From: SYOC01 sp964441775
GTDB lineage: Bacteria > Desulfobacterota > Binatia > Bin18
Assembly: GCA_964441775.1 (NCBI GenBank)
Contig: CAYTVL010000002.1
Span: forward strand, 124,001-188,000
Reading direction: 5' to 3'
DNA: 64,000 bases
The notes under the pieces were generated by a model, which worked only from the letters and a program-made list of their open reading frames with translations, was not told the DNA's origin and did not search any database. Within the stretch, counting starts at the first letter, position 1; each line of letters starts with the position of its first letter. Of this stretch, positions 52,795-62,286 are shown piece by piece. The translations under genes and the position numbers were made by a program.

Positions 52795-55700
52795 ATGGCG
52801 TCGAAACATTTACTGGAGGCATTGCCGTCAGAAACTACCCGCTCGTCCTTTGCTGTAGTCGCCCTAGTCACCTCAGCGGGCGGCTTAGAAGCCTCGAGCG
52901 CTATCCTGCGCACTTTGCCGTCTGACTGGCCTACGGCTGTGCTGGTGGCTATGCACCTCAGTGGTCAGGGAAGCGCCTTGGTGGAGATCCTTAGTCGACA
53001 CAGTTCCCTTCCCATCGTCTGGGCTGAGGATGGCGGTGCCCTCAGCCCAGGATGCATCCAGCTCTGCCCGCCCGGCAAGCGCCTAGAGGTCTTGCCCGAT
53101 GGGACGTGCGCACTCAGTCCTGTTGAGCGAGTGGGGCGCGACAAACCCCTGGACTTCTTCTTGGAGTCGTTAGCCGACAGCTTTGGGGCACGAGTACTCG
53201 CGGTCGTGCTCACTGGCATGGGAAACGACGGCGCTGTGGGCGCACGCGCTGTGAAACAAGCGGGCGGTGTGGTCCTTGTACAGAGTGAAGACACCGCTGA
53301 ACGGCCCTCTATGCCCCGCGCAGCGATTGAAAGCGGGGCAGCCGACCTCGTGTTACCACTCTCTGAGCTTGGCTCGGTGATCGTGCGGGTCGTGGGGGGT
53401 GGAAAATTACCCCGGCCCTGCTCGGAGGTCGAAGCGGCCGAGGCGCTCTTCGCTGGAGGCGGTGAGTTAGGCGCGCTCATGCGGGAAAAGGATTGGTCCA
53501 CCACGCCACTTGGCCCCGTACTTAAGTGGCCTCGGGCTTTGAAGACGGCTGTACGCATTGCGTTGACTTCCCGCCATTCCATGGGCGTCTGGTGGGGCAA
53601 GGAGCTGATCTATCTTTACAACGATGCGCACAAGGCGACGCTGCGCGACAAACATCCACAGGCGCTCGGCTCGCCCGCTGCGTCTGTGTGGCGCGAAGTC
53701 TGGGACAAGCTGGGCCCCCGCGCCGTCACCACGCTGGCCGGGGTCACCGGCACCTTTGACGAAGCCTTCTTCCTCCTTATGGAACGCAATGGCTATCTGG
53801 AGGAAACTTACTATACCTTCTCCTACAGCCCAGTGCCTAACGACGACGACGGCCCCGGCGGTCTGCTCTTCGCGAACACGGAGGATACGCCGCGCATCAT
53901 TAGCGAGCGGCAAATCGCCTTGCTACGCGAGGTGGCGGCGCACACGGTGGATGCGCGGACGGTCGCGGATGCCTGCACCCTGAGTGCGGAGAGCCTGGCG
54001 ACGAATCCGCACGATGTGCCTTTTGCCGTGCTCTATCTGTTGGACCCGGAGCGGCGGCGTATGGTGATGGCCAGTGCCGTGAACCTGGAGCATGGTCACC
54101 CCGCTACGCCGGAAGTCGTCGGTCTTGATGACGCTTCACTATGGCCCTTTGCTGAGGCGCTGCGCACCAACGCCCCCTGCCTGCTTCGAGAATTGTCCCC
54201 GACATTGGGGGTGCTCCCGACTGGCGCATGGGATCGACCACCGAAACAGGCCGTGGTATTGCCGGTGGCGTCGTCTGGGCGGATGGGGCGGGCGGGGATC
54301 CTCATCGTAGGGCTCAGTCCCTACCGACTCTTTGACGATAGCTACCGGGGCTTCTTAGAATTAGTAGCCGGGCAAATTGCGGCTGCATTGGCCAACGCTC
54401 ACGCCTACGAGGAGGAGCGCAAGCGCGCTGAAGCGTTAGCCGAGCTCGATCGCGCTAAGACGGTCTTCTTCTCCAACATCAGCCACGAATTTCGCACGCC
54501 CCTCACGCTCCTGCTGGCCCCGCTGGAAGAATGGCTGCGCCGCCGTGATGAGTTGCCGCCCACGCTAGCGTCGGAGATCGATGTGGCCCTGCGCAACGCC
54601 CGTCGCCTGCTCAATTTGGTGAATACGCTGCTGGATTTCTCACGCGTCGAAGCCGGTCGGCTGCGCGCTCACTTCGCGCCGACCGATCTGGCTGCGCTCA
54701 CGACTGACCTCGCTAGCCTCTTTCGCAGCGCAGTAGAGCGAGCGGGATTGCGACTGCGGATAGACTGCCCACCGTTGCCTGAGCCCGTCTGGGTGGATCA
54801 CGAGATGTGGGAGAAAATCGTCTCGAATCTCCTCTCCAACGCCTTGAAATTTACCTTTGAGGGCGAGATTGACGTAACGCTGCGCGTGTTGCTCAAGCAC
54901 GTGGAGCTGGTGGTGCGAGACACGGGGGTCGGCATTCCTCAGGCGGAGATTCCTCACCTTTTCAAACGTTTTCACCGGGTGCAGGGAATGCGGGCGCGCA
55001 CGTATGAAGGGAGCGGGATCGGGCTGGCGCTCGTGCACGAACTCGTACGCCAGCATTACGGGCGCATCCGGGTGCAGAGCAAGGAGAACGAAGGCGCGAC
55101 CTTCACGGTCTGGCTCCCGCTTGGCGTACGCCAGACCGTCGAGACGGAGCCAATCCCAGACATGGGACGCGGCGCGATTGCGGTGGCCGCCACGATGGCC
55201 GAGGAGGCTGCCCACTGGAACGGAGCGGACGAAGAAACGACGTCCCCGCCCGCCGTCATTCAGAACCCACTGGAGCTGCCGCCCAATGTCCCGCTCCAGA
55301 TGCGAGCCAAGGGAGCACGTGTCCTGGTGGTGGATGATAACGCTGATATGCGCGTCTATTTGCAGCGCCTGCTCACCGCGTACTGGCAGGTGAGCACGGC
55401 CAAAGACGGGGCCGAAGCGCTCACGCAGATGACCAGCGTCTGTCCGGATCTTATCCTCGCAGACGTGATGATGCCCAACTTGGACGGCTTCGAGTTGGTG
55501 CGCCGACTGAGGCAGGATGAGGCATTCAAACACATTCCTATTATCCTAGTCACCGCACGCGCTGGTGAAGAGGCCGCGATCGAGGGGTTGCTGGCCGGTG
55601 CTCACGACTATCTCGCCAAGCCGTTTTCCGCGCGGGAACTGGTGGCCTGTGTCGGGGCGCAATTGGAACTGGCGCGTTTGCGCATGGACGCCGCCCGTCG

Positions 55701-57021
55701 GGAACAGGCGTTGCGCCAGGCTGTGGAAGCGGCGCATGCACAGCTTTTCAACACGCTGGAAAGCATTACCGACGGTTTCTATACGCTGGATCGGGAGTAT
55801 CGCTTCACCTATGTCAATCAACGCGCCAAGGACCTGTGGCGCGGCGCTCGCCCAGAGGTGCTGGGCAGGCGGATCTGGGACGAGTTTCCCGACGCGCAAG
55901 AGCTGATTTTTGGCGAGCAAATCAGTAGAGCGATGGAAGAGCAGATCTCCGTGCATTTCGAGGGCTACTATCCACCGTGGCAGGCCTGGCTGGAGGTGTA
56001 CATCTACCCGTCCGGCGAGGGCATCGCCGTCTTTTTTCATGATATCACGGACCGCAAGCGCGCCGAGGCGGCGGTGCGCGAGGACGAAGCCTGTCGATGC
56101 GGCCAGCGCCTGGCGTTGGAGGCGGCGCTCAACGGGGAGCCGTTGCAAAAGTCGCTCGGCACGCTGGTGCACACCGCGACCTACAGCCTGAGCATGGGCA
56201 CGCAAGCGGCCTTCTATCTGGCTAACGGCGAGGGCACTTCGCTGCACCATGTGGTCGGCATGTCCGAGGCCTATGCCGAGGCGATCAACGGGTTCAGGAT
56301 CGGTCCGGAGTCGCTGGCCTGCGGCCTCGCGACGTACACCGGGCAGCCGGTCCTCACGACCGACGTCACACAGGAAACGCGCTGGCAGCCGTGGTTATGG
56401 CTTGCCGAACGCTTCGGCTACCGGAGCTGCTGGAGCTTTCCGATCTATGCCTCAAGCGGGCAGTTCGTCGGCTCCTTCGCCGTGTACTCACCGCAGCCGC
56501 GCGCGCCGACGAAGCGGGACTTGGATCTGGCGTCGCTGCTCAGCCACACGGCATCGATCATCCTCTCGCAATATAAGGAAGCGGAGGCGCGCACGCAGGC
56601 TGAGCAAGCGCTGCGCGAAGCTGACGCACGGTTTCGCACGATGGCTGACGCCGCGCCGATGCTGATGTGGGAAACCGACGCGAGCGGCACGACGTTTATC
56701 AACCAGCAGTACTGCGAGTTTTTCGGCGTCGATTTCGAGACCGCGCGCCAGAGGGGGTGGATGGAGTATCTGCACCCGGACGATGCCGCCGGGTGCGTCG
56801 CTGCGTACCAGGAGGCGGTCGCGCGGCGCGCACCGTTCACGTACGAGTGCCGTATGCGCCGCGCCGACGGCGAGTATTGCTGGCTGCTCAGCACGGGACA
56901 GCCGCTCAGGAGAGACCGCTTCGTCGGGGTTGCCGCCGACATCACCGAGAAGAAACGCGCCCAAGAAGCCTTCCGCGTCTCGGAGGAGAGAGACCGCGAG
57001 CGGGTAGAGTCCATTGACTAG
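52795..57021 (+). CDS. Hybrid sensor: CheB methylesterase-PAS-GAF-histidine kinase-receiver-PAS-GAF-PAS (3'-truncated)
   Basis: The 1408-aa product opens with a CheB methylesterase-like domain (residues about 18-200) keeping Ser27, His54 and Asp145. Then come a PAS-like region (about 220-370), a GAF domain (about 380-545), HisKA with His564 (SHEFRTP), HATPase (NLLSNALKF, DTGVGIP, GSGIGLALV), a receiver with Asp890 (ADVMMPNLDG), a PAS (about 980), a GAF (about 1110-1255) and a last PAS (about 1275-1395). No CheR domain and no chemotaxis gene is near. The frame stops at TAG 57019, but the next codons still read GFYTL, matching the start of the earlier PAS (ESITDGFYTL), so a further domain has been lost. 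Codon use is more G+C-rich than the neighbours, which suggests transfer. Confidence 0.85.
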   Translation: MASKHLLEALPSETTRSSFAVVALVTSAGGLEASSAILRTLPSDWPTAVLVAMHLSGQGSALVEILSRHSSLPIVWAEDGGALSPGCIQLCPPGKRLEVLPDGTCALSPVERVGRDKPLDFFLESLADSFGARVLAVVLTGMGNDGAVGARAVKQAGGVVLVQSEDTAERPSMPRAAIESGAADLVLPLSELGSVIVRVVGGGKLPRPCSEVEAAEALFAGGGELGALMREKDWSTTPLGPVLKWPRALKTAVRIALTSRHSMGVWWGKELIYLYNDAHKATLRDKHPQALGSPAASVWREVWDKLGPRAVTTLAGVTGTFDEAFFLLMERNGYLEETYYTFSYSPVPNDDDGPGGLLFANTEDTPRIISERQIALLREVAAHTVDARTVADACTLSAESLATNPHDVPFAVLYLLDPERRRMVMASAVNLEHGHPATPEVVGLDDASLWPFAEALRTNAPCLLRELSPTLGVLPTGAWDRPPKQAVVLPVASSGRMGRAGILIVGLSPYRLFDDSYRGFLELVAGQIAAALANAHAYEEERKRAEALAELDRAKTVFFSNISHEFRTPLTLLLAPLEEWLRRRDELPPTLASEIDVALRNARRLLNLVNTLLDFSRVEAGRLRAHFAPTDLAALTTDLASLFRSAVERAGLRLRIDCPPLPEPVWVDHEMWEKIVSNLLSNALKFTFEGEIDVTLRVLLKHVELVVRDTGVGIPQAEIPHLFKRFHRVQGMRARTYEGSGIGLALVHELVRQHYGRIRVQSKENEGATFTVWLPLGVRQTVETEPIPDMGRGAIAVAATMAEEAAHWNGADEETTSPPAVIQNPLELPPNVPLQMRAKGARVLVVDDNADMRVYLQRLLTAYWQVSTAKDGAEALTQMTSVCPDLILADVMMPNLDGFELVRRLRQDEAFKHIPIILVTARAGEEAAIEGLLAGAHDYLAKPFSARELVACVGAQLELARLRMDAARREQALRQAVEAAHAQLFNTLESITDGFYTLDREYRFTYVNQRAKDLWRGARPEVLGRRIWDEFPDAQELIFGEQISRAMEEQISVHFEGYYPPWQAWLEVYIYPSGEGIAVFFHDITDRKRAEAAVREDEACRCGQRLALEAALNGEPLQKSLGTLVHTATYSLSMGTQAAFYLANGEGTSLHHVVGMSEAYAEAINGFRIGPESLACGLATYTGQPVLTTDVTQETRWQPWLWLAERFGYRSCWSFPIYASSGQFVGSFAVYSPQPRAPTKRDLDLASLLSHTASIILSQYKEAEARTQAEQALREADARFRTMADAAPMLMWETDASGTTFINQQYCEFFGVDFETARQRGWMEYLHPDDAAGCVAAYQEAVARRAPFTYECRMRRADGEYCWLLSTGQPLRRDRFVGVAADITEKKRAQEAFRVSEERDRERVESID

Positions 57022-57050
57022 GGCTTCTACACTCTCATCGGCCAGCTCTA

Positions 57051-58262
57051 TCACCTCTGCTCTGCAAACACTTGATAGCCCTCCGCACGAAGGGTGGTGA
57101 GCACTGCAGTGATATGCGGCGGCCCCAGTGTTTCCAATGTCAAAGTGATTTCTGACTCGCCGATTTCCGCGCGGCTGAATCCGCGCGTATGGACAATCTC
57201 TTGAATATTTGCTCCTTGCTCGGCGATAAGAGTGCTGACACGGGCTAATGCTCCAGGACGATCGGGCACGATCAAGCTAATGCGAGCTAGGCGTCCTTCT
57301 TGCACCAACCCTTTTTCGATCACCCGAGCGACCACATTCACATCGATGTTGCCGCCGGACAATAGCAGTACGGCTGTTTGTCCTTGCAAGTTCAATGGAC
57401 GATTCAACAAGGCCGCCAGGGTCGAGGCCGCTGCTCCTTCCACCACGGTTTTTTCATTTTCCAAGAGCAATAAAATGGCAAGAGCGAGCTCAGCTTCACT
57501 AACAGTGACAATTTCATCGACATACCGTTGCACGAGCGGCAGGGTGAGGTCGCCCACGCGCCGCACGGCAATCCCATCGGCCAAGGTAGTTGCCGGCGGC
57601 AGCGTCACCGGGCTGCCCGCCATTAACGCCGCTTTCATGCCCGCCACCCGTTCAGTTTGAATGCCCAGGACACGACCCTTGAAACCGCGCTCCTTCAGCG
57701 CAACTGCGACACCGCCGATCAAGCCGCCTCCGCCCACCGGGACAAGCACGGCGTCGAGATGCGGGACCTGTTCGAAAATTTCTAGGCCGATCGTGCCTTG
57801 TCCGGCGATGATCGCCGGATCATTGAACGCCGGAATGAACACGCTGCCGCGTTCCTCCTGCAAGCGTTGGGCTATAGCGAGCGCCTCGTCAAAGTCGCTG
57901 CCTGAAAGAATCACCTCGGCCCCGTAGCGGCGCGCCCACGAAACTTTGATCAACGGGGCAAAGCGGGGCATGACGATTGTTGCCGGGGCGCCAAGGCGTT
58001 GCGCGTGGAAAGCCACGGCCAGTCCATGATTACCCGCACTGGCGGCAATCACGCCGCGTTGCCGTTCTTCCTCACTAAGCGAAAGCAGCTTATTTAAGGC
58101 GCCGCGTTCTTTAAAGGAGCCCGTCATTTGCAGATTGTCAAGTTTGAAAAAGACCTGCGCCCCGGTGAGCTGACTCGTCGTTGCGGAATAGGCGCAAGGA
58201 GACTCATACAGCACCCCCCCAATCCGCGTGCGTGCTGCTTGGATGTCAGCGAGTGTGATCAT
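57051..58262 (-). CDS. ilvA: Threonine ammonia-lyase
   Basis: The 403-aa product is a PLP enzyme (Lys51 in GSFKERGA, glycine loop PVGGGGLIGG) that deaminates threonine to 2-oxobutanoate for isoleucine synthesis. The C-terminus is an ACT domain (RISLIVPDRPGALARVSTLI), which often gives allosteric control. The form fits short, single-ACT biodegradative or isoleucine-type enzymes. Its 3' end lies against the broken end of the CheB-kinase gene. Confidence 0.92.
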   Translation of the reverse strand: MITLADIQAARTRIGGVLYESPCAYSATTSQLTGAQVFFKLDNLQMTGSFKERGALNKLLSLSEEERQRGVIAASAGNHGLAVAFHAQRLGAPATIVMPRFAPLIKVSWARRYGAEVILSGSDFDEALAIAQRLQEERGSVFIPAFNDPAIIAGQGTIGLEIFEQVPHLDAVLVPVGGGGLIGGVAVALKERGFKGRVLGIQTERVAGMKAALMAGSPVTLPPATTLADGIAVRRVGDLTLPLVQRYVDEIVTVSEAELALAILLLLENEKTVVEGAAASTLAALLNRPLNLQGQTAVLLLSGGNIDVNVVARVIEKGLVQEGRLARISLIVPDRPGALARVSTLIAEQGANIQEIVHTRGFSRAEIGESEITLTLETLGPPHITAVLTTLRAEGYQVFAEQR

Positions 58263-58313
58263 GATGTGTTGTTTGTAGCGAACCTGTAGGAGGATGCCAA
58301 CGGGAGACGGCAG

Positions 58314-59087
58314 TTAAGAAAATCGCGAACGAAACAGGCGTTGCCGGCGGGTGGCGTTTGCTAGAGAGCGAAACAAGAGCCCACGAAAAATCATCAGCGC
58401 AAACAAAATGAAGGCGCTAAGAATGGGGGAGAGTAGATTGATGAATGAACCTGAGAAAGCTCCCCCCAAGGTTGTTGGAAAAGTGAGGCGGCCAAACTGA
58501 AGCGGTCCAAGGAGAATGGGGATAGGAAGGATGAACAGAGAAAACAGGGCGAGGGCGATAAATGGGAAAAACCATTCCACCCCGCTGGTGCGCAGAAAAT
58601 CCACGCATTCCTGCACCATGCTGAAGCCCTCAGTGCGCCCTTGGTAAATAATTTCCGGGATGGGGTTCAGAACGATTAACAAAATTAACTCAATGAGGGA
58701 AGAGAGCAACATCGCGGTGGTGTCGCCTGGTGGGGTGAGCAGCGCCAATACATATTGCACAATAAAAAGCAAAAAGAGAATGTTAATGACCGAACCAAAA
58801 TAGGGACGCCAGCTCTCTATGAGTTCTCGTGGATGCCTGCGGCTGCCATTCACCACGCCGGCAATAAAGTACAGATACGAACTCACGCACATCGCCAAGG
58901 CCAAGCCAGTGATGAATCCACCCAGGAAGCCCAGCCGCATGGCAAACGTGGCGACGAGAAAGAAGAGAGGCGCATAAAGGAAAGGCAGCAGGGCGACCCA
59001 CCACGAACGACGCCCCTTCTCCCACGTCTCTTTTGCCGCCTGCTGATACAGACGGAGCGTCGAAGTGATGAGTACGCCCCAATCCAT
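58314..59087 (-). CDS. Integral membrane protein, unknown
   Basis: The 257-aa product has about five to six hydrophobic segments (for example WWVALLPFLYAPLFFLVATF, PFIALALFSLFILPIPILL) and a basic C-terminus. I do not recognise a family with confidence; it resembles general polytopic proteins of unknown function. It follows ilvA in the same direction by about 50 bp. Confidence 0.65.
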   Translation of the reverse strand: MDWGVLITSTLRLYQQAAKETWEKGRRSWWVALLPFLYAPLFFLVATFAMRLGFLGGFITGLALAMCVSSYLYFIAGVVNGSRRHPRELIESWRPYFGSVINILFLLFIVQYVLALLTPPGDTTAMLLSSLIELILLIVLNPIPEIIYQGRTEGFSMVQECVDFLRTSGVEWFFPFIALALFSLFILPIPILLGPLQFGRLTFPTTLGGAFSGSFINLLSPILSAFILFALMIFRGLLFRSLANATRRQRLFRSRFS

Positions 59088-59100
59088 GCTTACTCCGGAA

Positions 59101-59142
59101 GAGTGCTGAGTGCTGAGTACTGGGTGCTGAGTGTAGAATGGG
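59101..59142. repeat. Heptameric tandem repeat (GAGTGCT family)
   Basis: About six units of 7 bp: GAGTGCT, GAGTGCT, GAGTACT, GGGTGCT, GAGTGTA, GAATGGG. It lies between the membrane-protein start and the nitroreductase end. Confidence 0.75.
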
Positions 59143-59169
59143 GAGAATTCAAGAGAGGCTCCATCCCTA

Positions 59170-59808
59170 TCAGTATGACCGTCCCCAACGGTCTCGAAAC
59201 GTCACAGCTTCCACGGACTGCCGTGAGACGGGGCCGAACTTACCCATTGGATATCCAATCGGGAGAATGGCGAAGGTTTCTGCGTTGTCCGGTAATCCCA
59301 ACACTTCGTTGACTTCTTTCTCATGCAGTAGATGACGCGTCGTAAGCGTTGAGCCTAGCCCCAGCGCACGCGCGGTTAACAACATGTTTTGAATGGCGGG
59401 GTAAATGGAGGCGCCGGACATTTTGGGTAGCCCGATCGCTTTCGCCATGTCGCCGACTAAGCAGCCGACAATCAAGACCGGGGCTTCATGAAAATGTTCG
59501 GTGAGATAGACCACCGCGTCTAACATGCGATTCTTCTGCGCTTCGGTTTTTCCTGGCGGAGGCGGCGCGGCGCGATAGCGAGGTAGTATCTGATCGAGCG
59601 CTTTCTTATAGCGAAGCTGAATCTGCTTTTTGATGTCAACATCTTTGACCACGATAAAACGCCAATGCTGTACGTCGCCGCCGCTTGGGGCGCACAGACC
59701 AGCGGCAATGATTTTATGAATCAGTTCATCCGGCACCGGGTCGGGTTTCAAGCGGCGCATCGCCCGCATGTTGTGGATGGCTTCGAATACGCCTAGTTCC
59801 TCGGCCAT
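59170..59808 (-). CDS. Nitroreductase family protein
   Basis: The 212-aa product has the FMN-binding nitroreductase fold: MRAMRRLKPDPVPDE, APSGGDVQHWRFIVV and the C-terminal AILPIGYPMGKFGPVSR. Members reduce nitro groups, quinones or unsaturated acids with NAD(P)H. The substrate is unknown. A promoter was not identified. Confidence 0.88.
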   Translation of the reverse strand: MAEELGVFEAIHNMRAMRRLKPDPVPDELIHKIIAAGLCAPSGGDVQHWRFIVVKDVDIKKQIQLRYKKALDQILPRYRAAPPPPGKTEAQKNRMLDAVVYLTEHFHEAPVLIVGCLVGDMAKAIGLPKMSGASIYPAIQNMLLTARALGLGSTLTTRHLLHEKEVNEVLGLPDNAETFAILPIGYPMGKFGPVSRQSVEAVTFRDRWGRSY

Positions 59809-59841
59809 AGCTGCGTCCTCCTTTTTCTTCTTGTGGATAGG

Positions 59842-61290
59842 CTACACGGCTTCCTGCTGAAGACGACTATGGTGGCGGCTGTACGCAAAGTAAATGGCCA
59901 TACCGATCGCCATCCACACGACGAGACGAATCCACGTATCGAGCGGTAAGCTCACCATTTGTGAGAAACATGTGAGAATGCCCAAGATCGGCACGGCAGG
60001 CACGCCGGGGCAACGGAAGGGCCGGTGCGCCTCCGGTTGCGTGCGCCGCAACACGATCACCCCCGCGCATACAATCACAAAGGCTAAGAGAGTGCCAATG
60101 CTGACGAGTTCGCCAACAATATCAATGGGCAGGACGCCGGCGAGAAACGCGGCAACGAAGCCCGTAACGGTGATCGTGATATGAGGTGTGCGGAAGCGAG
60201 GATGCACCTGCGCAAAGAATTGGGGTAGGAGGCCGTCCCGTGACATGGACCAAAAAATGCGCGGCTGACTGAGGAGCATCACCAAGATAACAGAGCTGAG
60301 GCCGCCGATAGCGCCGACTTTGACGATGGGCGCCAGCCACAGCATGCCGGTAGCGTCAACACCGACCGCGACTGGGTCGGGCACGTTCAAGCGGGGATAC
60401 GGCACGATGCCAGTGAGGACAAGCGCCACAATGATATAGAGAATCGTACAGATTCCCAGGCTGCCGAGAATCCCAATCGGCATGTCCCGCTGAGGGCTGC
60501 GAGCTTCTTGCGCCGCCGTGGAGACGGCGTCGAACCCGATATACGCAAAGAAGATGACGCCCGCCCCACGCAAAATCCCGCTAACGCCGAATTCGCCGAA
60601 GGAGCCGGTGTTAGGAGGAATGAACGGGCTCCAGTTGCTCGTGTGGACATAGCCAACCCCAGCGACAATAAAGAGTGTGAGAATGGAAATTTTGACAATG
60701 ACAATAATGTTGTTGACGAACGCGGACTCTTTCACGCCGATGATCAGTAGGGCGGTGATGGCGAAGATCACAAGAGCTGCGGGAAGGTTGAACAGCGCCA
60801 TTACCTGAGTCCCGTCTGCAAGTTGGATGGTTTTACCCGGTGCGGCAGAAAGGGTAGGGGGGAAGGTAATGCCGAAGTCGCGGAGAAAACTGACGACATA
60901 ACCAGACCAGCCGATAGCGACGGTGACCGCCCCGAAAAGATACTCAAGGATCAAATCCCAGCCAATGACCCAGGCAAAAAACTCGCCCAATGTGGCATAC
61001 GCATAGGTGTAGGCGCTACCGGCAATGGGAATCATTGAGGCCATTTCTGCGTAGCACAGCCCGGCAAAAGCGCAGGCCACGCCAGAAAGGATAAAAGAGA
61101 GCACGATGGCCGGCCCCGCGTGCTGCGCCGCCGCGTGCCCCGTGAGGACGAAGATCCCGGCGCCGATGATGGCTCCGATGCCAAGAGCCGCCAACTCAAA
61201 GGGGCCTAGCGCTCGGCGGAGTCCTTCCCCATCTTCGGCTTCTCGCTGTAGGAGTTCGACCGGCTTGGTGGTGAAAATGTCATTTTGCAT
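59842..61290 (-). CDS. APC superfamily amino-acid permease (CAT type)
   Basis: The 482-aa product has about twelve membrane helices with the family signature GIGAIIGAGIFVLTGHAAAQHAGPA in the first helix, and FFAYIGFDAVSTAAQEARSPQRDMP in the middle. It resembles cationic amino-acid transporters (YfnA/YhdG-like). I chose ATG 61290; the longer in-frame start at 61410 would run through the upstream terminator hairpin. Confidence 0.9.
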   Translation of the reverse strand: MQNDIFTTKPVELLQREAEDGEGLRRALGPFELAALGIGAIIGAGIFVLTGHAAAQHAGPAIVLSFILSGVACAFAGLCYAEMASMIPIAGSAYTYAYATLGEFFAWVIGWDLILEYLFGAVTVAIGWSGYVVSFLRDFGITFPPTLSAAPGKTIQLADGTQVMALFNLPAALVIFAITALLIIGVKESAFVNNIIVIVKISILTLFIVAGVGYVHTSNWSPFIPPNTGSFGEFGVSGILRGAGVIFFAYIGFDAVSTAAQEARSPQRDMPIGILGSLGICTILYIIVALVLTGIVPYPRLNVPDPVAVGVDATGMLWLAPIVKVGAIGGLSSVILVMLLSQPRIFWSMSRDGLLPQFFAQVHPRFRTPHITITVTGFVAAFLAGVLPIDIVGELVSIGTLLAFVIVCAGVIVLRRTQPEAHRPFRCPGVPAVPILGILTCFSQMVSLPLDTWIRLVVWMAIGMAIYFAYSRHHSRLQQEAV

Positions 61291-61310
61291 GGTCCCTGCT
61301 CGCGGATACA

Positions 61311-61338
61311 AAGAGGGCGGAACCTCGTCCGCCCTCTT
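61311..61338 (-). terminator. Strong hairpin after the SnoaL-like gene
   Basis: AAGAGGGCGGA-acctcg-TCCGCCCTCTT is a perfect 11-bp stem with TTT on the minus strand. It lies between the SnoaL stop (61371) and the permease start (61290). Confidence 0.7.
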
Positions 61339-61370
61339 CTCTTGTGTCTCGACATGATAACGGACTGTGA

Positions 61371-61772
61371 CTATTTCTTTAGTTGTTGAATCGCGGTGTT
61401 CGCATCCCAATAGTCATGTTGCGAGGAAATCTTGCCGCCTCGCAAAGCGAGAATCGACACGCCTTTTACCGTCGTTTGCTTCCCTGCGGCGGGAACGCCA
61501 AGGAAGTCGCTTGCGTGTTTTGCCTGCCAGGTCCACTCCACAGCGCCCCCTTCCGAACCACCGGTGTAGGCTGTGACGGTAAACACGTGCTCACCAGCAT
61601 TCGGAGTCGTGAAGGCGGAAAAGAATTTCTTGAGATTGGCCAGCCCGCTCTCCTTATGCGCGAAGGTGATATCTTCAAACTGGACATCCTCGGCATAGAA
61701 ATTCCCCATCTTCTCTAGCCCTGCGGCGCTGCTGATAGAGCCGAACCACTCTTTGGCCCAGGTAAGATTCAT
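61371..61772 (-). CDS. SnoaL-like (NTF2-fold) protein
   Basis: The 133-aa product has the SnoaL-like pattern: WFGSISSAAGLEKMGNFYAEDVQFED, then strands around HVFTVTAYTGGSEGGAVEWTWQAKH and GVSILALRGGKISSQHDYWD. Such folds occur in polyketide cyclases and stress-related proteins. The ribosome site AAGGAGGTG is excellent. It is not closely related to the SnoaL gene at 9269. Confidence 0.85.
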   Translation of the reverse strand: MNLTWAKEWFGSISSAAGLEKMGNFYAEDVQFEDITFAHKESGLANLKKFFSAFTTPNAGEHVFTVTAYTGGSEGGAVEWTWQAKHASDFLGVPAAGKQTTVKGVSILALRGGKISSQHDYWDANTAIQQLKK

Positions 61773-61801
61773 AGAACACCTCCTTAGTAATAAATTCTTG
61801 T

Positions 61802-62260
61802 CTATTCTGGATCGTAGCGTACGAGCACTCGTGAACCATCCGCGAGGGCGTCACGAAACTTCTTTTCGTAAGAATTCCAGTCGCTCCCGTATTTCTTAGC
61901 GTAACTCTCGAAGAGGACTTTGTTGACCTCAGGATCCTTGACGATCGACCCTTTTGCCGTGAAGGAAGGGCCGTCGGGTTTGCCCACGAAAATTTTCGCT
62001 GTGGCTTTTCCTGCTTTGATGCGTTTGACGCGGTGCGTCGTTGGCGGGGAGCACACCCACACCGCGCCATTATGCACCATGAACCAAATTTCTGCAGCCT
62101 TGCTCAGCTCGCCACTTTTGCGAGTGCTGGCCACATAAATGTACTTGCTCGATTCGAGCGCTTTCTGCAGTTCAGGTGAAAGCGAACCGCCATGTACTGG
62201 CGTCGTGAATCCCCCAGCACAGAACAACAACACTGCCAGAAATCCCGCCAAGCGAGGCAT
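61802..62260 (-). CDS. Exported PNPOx-like split-barrel protein
   Basis: The 152-aa product has a signal peptide (MPRLAGFLAVLLFCAG) and a domain like the pyridoxamine-5'-phosphate oxidase split barrel (YIYVASTRKSGELSKAAEIWFMVHNGAVWVCSP, in part). FMN- or F420-binding members are usually cytoplasmic, so export is unusual. ATG 62260 follows AAGGGG; ATG 62278 is in frame. It lies between the cyclophilin and SnoaL genes, all leftward. Confidence 0.68.
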   Translation of the reverse strand: MPRLAGFLAVLLFCAGGFTTPVHGGSLSPELQKALESSKYIYVASTRKSGELSKAAEIWFMVHNGAVWVCSPPTTHRVKRIKAGKATAKIFVGKPDGPSFTAKGSIVKDPEVNKVLFESYAKKYGSDWNSYEKKFRDALADGSRVLVRYDPE

Positions 62261-62286
62261 AACACACCCCTTGTCCAACGCACGCG

